DNA from: Firmicutes bacterium CAG:534
GTDB taxonomy: Bacteria; Bacillota; Clostridia; Lachnospirales; Lachnospiraceae
DNA length: 27,788 nucleotides
Direction: 5' to 3'
Assembly (NCBI GenBank): GCA_000436115.1
Contig: FR894524.1
Span: 1 to 27,788 of the forward strand
The notes under the pieces were generated by a model. The model was not told the DNA's origin. It saw nothing but the letters and a program-made list of their open reading frames with translations, and searched no databases. Position numbers and translations under genes: made by a program. Shown in pieces: positions 22,503 through 27,788 of this stretch (positions are counted from its first letter, which is position 1; every line of letters begins with the position of its first letter).

Positions 22503-24489
22503 ATATCTGTCACAGGCAGAGATCAGGCACACAGCCTGCGTTGCAACGGAATACGGAGAAATCGTCTTAGAGGGCAGTCCGTTTATGAAAGTCCATAAAG
22601 GGCGGATGGATGAAGGAGAGATAAAGGAATTTTTAAGGGCAGGGGATTACGAGGTTGTGATCGATGCCACGCATCCTTATGCACAGGCCGTTACCCAGAA
22701 CTTGAAAAAGGCAGCAGAAGAATGTAAGGTAACCTACTGGCGTTTAAAAAGAGAAGAGGCGGAAGAAGAAAACTATGCAAAATGCAGCTATTTCAGCGGG
22801 AACGAAAGCTGTGCGGAATATTTAAAAGGGGTAAAAGGGAATATTCTGCTTACCACGGGCAGTAAAGAGCTTCCCCTTTATTGTAAAGATCCTGAGGTAG
22901 TGAAAAGCTTGTATGTGAGGATCCTGCCTTCCCTGGAAAATCTGGAGCTATGCACGAAGTACGGTGTGGAAGGAAAGCATATCCTGGCCATGCAGGGCCC
23001 CTTTTCGGAACAGATGAATGAAGCGGTCATACGCCAGTATGGGATAACCTGTCTGGTAACCAAAAACAGCGGCATGGCAGGAGGGTATCAGGAAAAGATC
23101 TGTGCAGCAAGAAAAGCGGGGATCCAGGTATGCGTCATCGGAAAGCCGGAACAGGAGGAAGGGGCTTCCTTCCGGGAGATATGCAGCAGACTGGAAGCTC
23201 TCTATGGCGAAAAGATCAGAAAACAGAGTAAAATGGAGATTGTGCTGGCGGGAGTCGGCATGGGAAACCAGGAGACGGCTACGCAGGAGGTGAAAGAGGC
23301 CATTGAAAGGGCAGATATTCTGCTTGGAGCACAGCGCATGCTTGCAGAATATCAGCCAAGGATTGAAAAAAGACCGTATTATCAGGCGCAGCAGATCATT
23401 CCTTACCTCAAACAGATCCAGGAACGCTTCTGGGAGCTTGATCTTCAAAAGGTTGTGATCTTATTTTCCGGGGACACGGGATTTTACAGTGGCTGTAAGT
23501 CCTTATATGAAGCATTAAGGAAGGAGATTGAGGCAGAAAGGATCCGGGCAGCCCTTCATATTCTTCCGGGAGTTTCTTCCGTCGCTTACCTGGCAGCACA
23601 GATTGGCGAAAGCTATCAGGATGCGGCCATTTACAGCATGCATGGAAAGCCCCTTACCAATCTTTTCCATAAAATAAAAAGAGAAAAAAAGCTTTTTTTA
23701 CTGATGTCGGGACTGGAAGATCTTCACAGACTGGGAACGCTGTTGCAGCAGGAGGAATTATGCGGCTGCCGTTTGACAGCGGGGTATCAGCTGTCTTACG
23801 AGGAACAGCAGATCCTTTCCCTCACCGGAGAAGAATGCCTCCGCAGGGAAAAGGAAGGACTTTATACCTGCTTTCTTTTTAATCCTTATGCAAAAAGCAG
23901 GCGGCTGACCCACGGAAAAGCAGACGGGGAATTTATCCGGGATGCGGTTCCCATGACAAAGGAAGAAGTAAGGGAAGTGGGGATTTGTAAGCTGCAGCTT
24001 TATGAAGGGGCTGTGGTTTATGACATTGGCAGCGGAACCGGTTCTATTGCCGTTGAAATTGCAGGGCTGTCAGACGAGCTTCAGGTTTATGCCATAGAAA
24101 AGGAGCCGCAGGCAGTTTCGCTTATTCGCAAAAATAAAGAAAAATTCCACCTGGAAAATATCAGTGTGGTGGAAGCAAAGGCGCCCCAGGGACTGGAAAC
24201 GCTGAAGGCGCCTACTCACGCATTTATAGGGGGAAGTGCAGGGAAGCTGAAGGAAATCCTGGAAGTGCTTTACCGGAGAAACTCCCATATGCGTGTGGTG
24301 ATCAGTGCAGTGAGTATGGAAACGATCTGTCAGATCAGGGAGGTAATGGAACTGTATCCAATGAAAGGGGAAGAAGTAGTACAGATACAGGTTGACAGAA
24401 TGAGACAGGCCGGAAAATATCATCTTATGCAGGCGGAAAACCCGGTCTTTCTCTTTTCCTTTACCTTTGATGGAACAGGGGAAGGGTGA
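22450..24489 (+). CDS. cbiJET: Trifunctional CbiJ-CbiE-CbiT fusion
   Basis: The 679-residue protein holds three cobalamin enzymes in a row. Residues 1-253 are CbiJ, cobalt-precorrin-6A reductase (VLIFAGTTEGRKLSEYL, VVIDATHPYAQAVTQN, NILLTTGSKEL). Residues about 262-480 are CbiE, a precorrin-7 C5-methyltransferase (IVLAGVGMGNQ, FSGDTGFYSGCKSL, LPGVSSVAYLA). Residues about 485-679 are CbiT, C15-methyltransferase/decarboxylase, with FIRDAVPMTKEEVR and the SAM motif VYDIGSGTGSIAVE at 523-536. These catalyse successive ring steps, so the fusion may channel intermediates. CbiE-CbiT fusions (CobL) are well known; adding CbiJ in front is less usual. The start is a TTG (22450) inside cbiH. Confidence 0.93.
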   Translation: MKEVLIFAGTTEGRKLSEYLSQAEIRHTACVATEYGEIVLEGSPFMKVHKGRMDEGEIKEFLRAGDYEVVIDATHPYAQAVTQNLKKAAEECKVTYWRLKREEAEEENYAKCSYFSGNESCAEYLKGVKGNILLTTGSKELPLYCKDPEVVKSLYVRILPSLENLELCTKYGVEGKHILAMQGPFSEQMNEAVIRQYGITCLVTKNSGMAGGYQEKICAARKAGIQVCVIGKPEQEEGASFREICSRLEALYGEKIRKQSKMEIVLAGVGMGNQETATQEVKEAIERADILLGAQRMLAEYQPRIEKRPYYQAQQIIPYLKQIQERFWELDLQKVVILFSGDTGFYSGCKSLYEALRKEIEAERIRAALHILPGVSSVAYLAAQIGESYQDAAIYSMHGKPLTNLFHKIKREKKLFLLMSGLEDLHRLGTLLQQEELCGCRLTAGYQLSYEEQQILSLTGEECLRREKEGLYTCFLFNPYAKSRRLTHGKADGEFIRDAVPMTKEEVREVGICKLQLYEGAVVYDIGSGTGSIAVEIAGLSDELQVYAIEKEPQAVSLIRKNKEKFHLENISVVEAKAPQGLETLKAPTHAFIGGSAGKLKEILEVLYRRNSHMRVVISAVSMETICQIREVMELYPMKGEEVVQIQVDRMRQAGKYHLMQAENPVFLFSFTFDGTGEG

Positions 24490-24494
24490 AAAGT

Positions 24495-25880
24495 ATGAAG
24501 CTAAGCAGGGTTATGATTGCAGCGCCGAAAAGCGGAAGCGGGAAAACCACGCTTACCTGCGCTCTTTTGCAGATCTTAAAGGAAGAGGGAAGGAAAGTGG
24601 TTTCTTATAAATGCGGGCCGGATTATATTGATCCGTTGTTCCATCAGAAGATTCTGGGAATTCCTTCCAAAAACCTGGATACCTTTTTTACAGGAGAAGA
24701 AAAGACCCTGGGGCTTTTCCTGAAAAACAGGACAGAGGAAGAATTTGCAGTGATAGAGGGCGTGATGGGGCTCTTTGACGGACTTGGGGGAAGCAGGCCG
24801 GAGGGATCCTCCTATCAGCTTGCCAGAGAAACCAGGACGCCCATTATCCTTGTGGTAGACGCAGGCGGCATGGGACAGTCGGTCATTCCGCTGATCGCAG
24901 GCTTTTTAAGCTATGACACGGAACACCTGATCAAAGGGGTGATTTTAAACCGGATGTCAAAGGCATATTACGAAACCATCGGCCCGATGATAGAAAAGGA
25001 ACTTGATATCTGGGTCGTAGGATATTTCCCCAAGGGAGAACGCTTTGCAGTAGAGAGCAGATACCTGGGGCTTCGGCTGCCGGATGAAACTCAAAAAATA
25101 AAGGAACAGCTAAGGGCGGCGGCAGAACAGTTTAAAGAATCTGTAAAGCTCTGTAAAATAGAGGAGATCGCCGGCAGTGCGCCTGACCTGGCAGCGCCGG
25201 AGAGTATGCAGGCAAAAACGAAGGGAGATTACGGGAAAAGACCGGTGATCGCCGTGGCAAGGGATGAAGCATTTTGCTTTTATTATGAGGACAATCTGGA
25301 ACTGCTCCGGAAAGTTGGAGCGGAGACTGCGTTCTTTTCCCCTCTTCGGGATCAGAGTCTCCCAGAAGACTGCAGCGGGCTTTTGCTTGGAGGAGGATAT
25401 CCGGAGCTGTATGCAGAGGCTCTCAGCAAAAACATAAAAATGAAGGAAGCGATCAGGGAAGCGGCACAAAGCGGAATGCCGCTGGTGGCAGAATGCGGCG
25501 GCTTTATGTATTTACACAGGCAGTTAAAGGATAAAGAAGGGAAAACCTATAAGATGGCGGGAGTTTTCCCGGCAGACTGCTGTGACAGAGGGAAGTCGGT
25601 CCGCTTTGGATATATAGAACTGGAAGAGAAGAAGGGCTGCTTTTTGCCAGGAAAGGAACGGATCAAGGGGCATGAATTTCATTATTTTGACAGTGAGGAA
25701 AATGGGCAGGACTGTATTGCCATAAAACCGGTTACCGGGAAAAGCTATCCCTGTATTCATGCAAGTGAAAGCTGTTTTGCAGGTTTTCCTCATCTTTATT
25801 ATCCCTCCAATCCTGGGTTTGCCGAAAATTTTGTAAGGAAATGTGAAAAATACAGTGAGAGAAAGAAAGGGAGCCGCTAA
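24495..25880 (+). CDS. cbiA: Cobyrinate a,c-diamide synthase
   Basis: The 461-residue enzyme amidates the a and c carboxylates of cobyrinate using glutamine and ATP. It begins RVMIAAPKSGSGKTTLTCAL with a clear P-loop, followed by KCGPDYIDPLFH, the CbiA/CobB signature, and GVMGLFDGLGG. The glutaminase half has LLLGGGYPELYAE, VAECGGFMYLHRQL with the active cysteine, and RFGYIELEE. ATG 24495 is eight bases after GGGAAGGG; a GTG at 24486 overlapping the previous stop is the alternative. The stop codon overlaps the ATG of the Cys-rich gene. Confidence 0.95.
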   Translation: MKLSRVMIAAPKSGSGKTTLTCALLQILKEEGRKVVSYKCGPDYIDPLFHQKILGIPSKNLDTFFTGEEKTLGLFLKNRTEEEFAVIEGVMGLFDGLGGSRPEGSSYQLARETRTPIILVVDAGGMGQSVIPLIAGFLSYDTEHLIKGVILNRMSKAYYETIGPMIEKELDIWVVGYFPKGERFAVESRYLGLRLPDETQKIKEQLRAAAEQFKESVKLCKIEEIAGSAPDLAAPESMQAKTKGDYGKRPVIAVARDEAFCFYYEDNLELLRKVGAETAFFSPLRDQSLPEDCSGLLLGGGYPELYAEALSKNIKMKEAIREAAQSGMPLVAECGGFMYLHRQLKDKEGKTYKMAGVFPADCCDRGKSVRFGYIELEEKKGCFLPGKERIKGHEFHYFDSEENGQDCIAIKPVTGKSYPCIHASESCFAGFPHLYYPSNPGFAENFVRKCEKYSERKKGSR

Positions 25881-26116
25881 TGGAAAACTCGTATCGCTTT
25901 TTTCAAAATAAGGAATGCTGTTATTTCCCCTGCCATCAGGGACTTAAGGAGTGTAACTGTCTGTTCTGCTACTGCCCTTTATATCAGCGGGAAAATTGTC
26001 CGGGAAATCCCTCCTATAAAGAAAAAAATGGCAGGAAAATAAAAGTATGTACTGGCTGCACTTTTCCCCATCTTCCTCAAAATTATGATATAATAATGAA
26101 AATTTTAAAAGGTTAG
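25880..26116 (+). CDS. Small cysteine-rich protein of the cobalamin-operon type
   Basis: The 78-residue protein contains ten cysteines, at residues 13, 14, 18, 25, 27, 30, 32, 40, 57 and 60. CNCLFCYCPLY is the core motif, together with CHQG and CTGCTFPH. I recognise the Pfam 'cysteine-rich small domain', often found next to cobalamin genes; its function is unknown. The pattern suggests a Zn or Fe-S centre. Its ATG overlaps the cbiA stop (25880), so it is translationally coupled and clearly a member of this operon, not a shadow frame. Confidence 0.8.
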   Translation: MENSYRFFQNKECCYFPCHQGLKECNCLFCYCPLYQRENCPGNPSYKEKNGRKIKVCTGCTFPHLPQNYDIIMKILKG

Positions 26117-26133
26117 GGAAAGAAGGAATATAC

Positions 26134-26727
26134 ATGGCAGAAAAAGGCATGGCAGATCATAAAATGGAACCGGATTTTCTTGTCAGAATAAGGCAGGAGG
26201 CAGAAAATGCCATAAAGGAACTGCTCTTACAGGCAAAACTGCAAAAGGGGGACATTCTGGTGGTGGGATGTTCTTCCAGCGAAGTGACAGGGCAAAGGAT
26301 CGGAACCTTTTCCAGTATAGAAACTGCGCAGGCGGTTTTTGATGGCATTTATGAAACTCTGCAGAAGGAGGAAATCTTTCTGGCAGCTCAATGCTGTGAG
26401 CATTTGAACAGAGCGCTGATTGTAGAAAGACAGCTTGCAAAAAGGGAAAGGCTTTCCATTGTAAATGTGGTTCCAAGGCCCAAGGCAGGAGGCTCCTTTG
26501 GAACCACAGCTTATGAGCGGCTGAAGGATCCGGTAGCAGTGGAACGGATTACAGCACAGGCCGGTATGGATATTGGAGATACCCTGATCGGAATGCATCT
26601 GCAGAGGGTAGCCGTTCCGGTTCGGATTTCTCAAGCTCAGATTGGAAGCGCACACCTGGTCTGCGCAAGGACAAGGCCTGCTTTTGTGGGAGGAAGCAGG
26701 GCAGTCTACGATGAAAGATTGCTGTAA
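26134..26727 (+). CDS. UPF0340 / TIGR01440 family protein (YwlG-like)
   Basis: The 197-residue protein has the family landmarks VVGCSSSEVTGQRIGTFSS, CCEHLNRALIVER, VNVVPRPKAGGSFGTTAY and HLQRVAVPVR. Homologues such as B. subtilis YwlG are widespread in Gram-positives, but I know of no assigned function. There is no signal peptide or membrane segment, so it should be cytoplasmic. It begins 17 bases after the Cys-rich gene, with GAAGGA as ribosome site, and probably shares the long transcript. Confidence 0.85.
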   Translation: MAEKGMADHKMEPDFLVRIRQEAENAIKELLLQAKLQKGDILVVGCSSSEVTGQRIGTFSSIETAQAVFDGIYETLQKEEIFLAAQCCEHLNRALIVERQLAKRERLSIVNVVPRPKAGGSFGTTAYERLKDPVAVERITAQAGMDIGDTLIGMHLQRVAVPVRISQAQIGSAHLVCARTRPAFVGGSRAVYDERLL

Positions 26728-26745
26728 GGAAAAGGAGAAAAGGAA

Positions 26746-27390
26746 ATGGCAGCACAAACAGCAAAACAAAAGCTTGCGCTTTCGATCATAGAACGGCTCA
26801 AAAAAGAATACCCGGATGCAGAATGCAGTCTGGAATATGATGATGCCTGGAAACTGCTTGTCAGCGTCAGACTGGCGGCACAGTGCACGGATGCCAGGGT
26901 CAATGTGGTAGTACAGGAGCTGTTTGCAAAGTATAGAACTCCCGCAGAGCTTGCTGACGCATCCGTGGAGGACATTGAGAGGATTGTAAAGCCCTGCGGA
27001 CTGGGGCACAGCAAGGCAAAGGATATCAGCGCCTGTATGAAGATGCTGTGTGAAAAATATGACGGAAAGGTGCCAAGGGATTTTGAGGCTCTTTTGTCGC
27101 TGCCGGGAGTAGGCAGGAAAAGCGCAAACCTAATCATGGGAGATGTGTTCGGAGAACCGGCCATCGTTACGGATACCCATTGCATTCGGCTGGTAAACAG
27201 AATGGGGCTTGTAGATGGAATAAAGGATCCAAAGAAGGTGGAAATGGAGCTTTGGAAGCTGATACCTCCACAGGAAGGCAGCGATTTCTGCCATCGGCTG
27301 GTGTATCACGGAAGGGCGGTCTGCACCGCAAGGACGGCTCCCTTCTGCGAAAAATGCTGTCTTGCAGATCTTTGCAAAAAGCACCTGTAG
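26746..27390 (+). CDS. nth: Endonuclease III (DNA glycosylase/AP lyase)
   Basis: The 214-residue base-excision-repair enzyme removes oxidised pyrimidines and nicks abasic sites. The helix-hairpin-helix region LLSLPGVGRKSANLIMG contains the catalytic lysine, and TDTHCIRLVNRMGL has the catalytic aspartate. The [4Fe-4S] cluster site at the C-terminus reads CTARTAPFCEKCCLADLC, i.e. C-x7-C-x2-C-x5-C, one residue longer in the first spacer than the E. coli enzyme. It starts 18 bases after the UPF0340 gene behind AAGGAGAAAAGG, and so appears to ride at the end of the cobalamin transcript. No clear terminator follows. Confidence 0.95.
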   Translation: MAAQTAKQKLALSIIERLKKEYPDAECSLEYDDAWKLLVSVRLAAQCTDARVNVVVQELFAKYRTPAELADASVEDIERIVKPCGLGHSKAKDISACMKMLCEKYDGKVPRDFEALLSLPGVGRKSANLIMGDVFGEPAIVTDTHCIRLVNRMGLVDGIKDPKKVEMELWKLIPPQEGSDFCHRLVYHGRAVCTARTAPFCEKCCLADLCKKHL

Positions 27391-27442
27391 GAGTGTCGAT
27401 GAATAACAGGAATAGAGAAGGACAGCTCTGCATAGAATAAAA

Positions 27443-27468
27443 TGTAACAATTATGTAATTTTTATGAA
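27443..27468 (+). repeat. Three 11-base-spaced TGTAA-like half-sites
   Basis: TGTAA at 27443, TGTAA at 27454 and TGAA at 27465 recur at exactly 11-base steps, about 30 bases upstream of the -35 element described below. Tandem half-sites one helical turn apart are typical for OmpR/PhoB-type response regulators. The region is AT-rich, so chance is possible. Confidence 0.35.
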
Positions 27469-27469
27469 G

Positions 27470-27498
27470 AATTCCTTAATATTTATCCGCAAGGAATT
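27470..27498 (+). repeat. Inverted repeat overlapping the -35 region
   Basis: AATTCCTT (27470-27477) and AAGGAATT (27491-27498) are perfect inverted arms around a 13-base centre. The right arm enters the -35 hexamer. No T run follows, so it looks more like an operator than a terminator. Confidence 0.4.
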
Positions 27499-27526
27499 GA
27501 CAGAGACTGTAGGCGGAGAATATAAT
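27497..27526 (+). promoter_or_regulatory. Consensus sigma-A promoter upstream of the VanZ-like gene
   Basis: A perfect TTGACA (27497-27502) and a perfect TATAAT (27521-27526) are separated by 18 bases, 45 bases upstream of the start codon at 27571. This is the strongest promoter-like sequence in the window and marks a new transcription unit after nth. Confidence 0.8.
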
Positions 27527-27570
27527 GGGCTTATGTGATTTTGTTACAGAAATATGAAGTGGGGCATGAA

Positions 27571-27788
27571 ATGGAAAAGAAGAAAAGAAAGCCGCTTGTC
27601 ATTGGGCTTTGGCTGATGTTCATCATCATGGTTGCAGGGATTGCTTTTTTGTCCTTCCAAAATGGTGTACAGGCTAAGGAGCTGGGAAGCGATATGCTGC
27701 TTGGCGTTGTGCAGAATATTAATCCACAGCAGACAGTGACAGCTACAGAACTGGATAATCTGCTTTATCAGGTCAGACAAAGCGGAAG
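27571..27788 (+). CDS. VanZ-like membrane protein, N-terminal part only
   Basis: The gene begins at ATG 27571 and is cut by the right edge after 72 codons. A basic start (MEKKKRKP) is followed by a single hydrophobic helix at about residues 9-27 and then LSFQNGVQAKELG. That last segment resembles the N-terminal region after the first helix of VanZ-family proteins, which often show a serine/glutamine-glycine pattern there. The family assignment is tentative because the rest is missing. An ATG at 27554 is in another frame and hits a stop after about 20 codons. Confidence 0.55.
   Translation, partial: MEKKKRKPLVIGLWLMFIIMVAGIAFLSFQNGVQAKELGSDMLLGVVQNINPQQTVTATELDNLLYQVRQSG

Noticed and set aside
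26089..26094. TATAAT just upstream of the UPF0340 gene as an internal promoter
   Set aside because: No acceptable -35 element lies 15-19 bases upstream, and the hexamer is within the Cys-rich coding sequence; left as a possibility only.
26227..27009. Minus-strand open frame of 260 codons
   Set aside because: It spans the UPF0340 gene and the start of nth in antisense; no domain is recognisable.
27470..27498. Inverted repeat as the terminator of the cobalamin transcript
   Set aside because: There is no T run after the right arm, and that arm overlaps a consensus -35 box, so an operator role fits better.
1..27788. CRISPR arrays, tRNA or rRNA genes, phage genes
   Set aside because: No regularly spaced direct repeats with spacers, cloverleaf sequences, rRNA stretches or phage structural genes were seen on reading both strands.

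Overview
The window reads as chromosomal DNA from a low- to mid-GC anaerobic Gram-positive, most likely a Lachnospiraceae-type member of the Bacillota. The reasons are strong AGGAGG-type ribosome sites, frequent GTG and TTG starts, lipobox lipoproteins, sigma-A-type promoters, and a complete-looking anaerobic (early cobalt insertion) cobalamin pathway. All intact genes found are on the + strand. No rRNA, tRNA or CRISPR array was seen.

Region 1 (1-3110) is an accessory patch. It holds a minus-strand remnant of a DDE transposase that runs off the left edge, a GNAT acetyltransferase with a DUF3781-like tail, an AraC-family regulator, an MBL-fold hydrolase, and a rho-independent terminator. Region 2 (3125-5267) is a two-gene regulatory unit. 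A TetR-family repressor sits behind a near-consensus promoter overlapped by a 24-base palindrome, and a MocR-type (GntR HTH plus aminotransferase) regulator overlaps its 3' end.

Region 3 (about 5260-27390) is the core of the window. A cobalamin riboswitch with a recognisable L5-L13 kissing-loop complementarity and a downstream terminator precedes about 21.7 kb of closely packed genes, with gaps of 35 bases or less and many overlaps. The first five genes form an envelope module: an exported CbiK-type cobaltochelatase lipoprotein, a two-domain lipoprotein, a BtuF-like binding lipoprotein, a BtuC-like permease, and an ATPase with an extra C-terminal domain. Next come late-pathway genes (cobQ, cobT, cobU, cobS, a short cobU-like gene, cobC, cbiB, cobD). 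The corrin-ring genes follow (cbiC, cbiD, cbiF, cbiG, cbiH, a cbiJ-cbiE-cbiT fusion, cbiA). The tail is a small Cys-rich protein, a UPF0340 protein and endonuclease III.

The pathway genes would turn a cobalt-loaded tetrapyrrole into the nucleotide-loop cobamide. Not present here are cbiL, an obvious cob(I)alamin adenosyltransferase, a cytoplasmic cobaltochelatase, a cobalt importer, the uroporphyrinogen/sirohydrochlorin genes and benzimidazole synthesis. The most intriguing feature is that the only cobaltochelatase in the window is predicted to be lipid-anchored outside the membrane, beside a tetrapyrrole-type ABC importer under the same riboswitch. This suggests extracytoplasmic cobalt-tetrapyrrole loading followed by import, which is a hypothesis.

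Region 4 (27391-27788) is an intergenic stretch with three 11-base-spaced half-sites, an inverted repeat and a consensus promoter. It precedes a VanZ-like membrane protein gene cut by the right edge.
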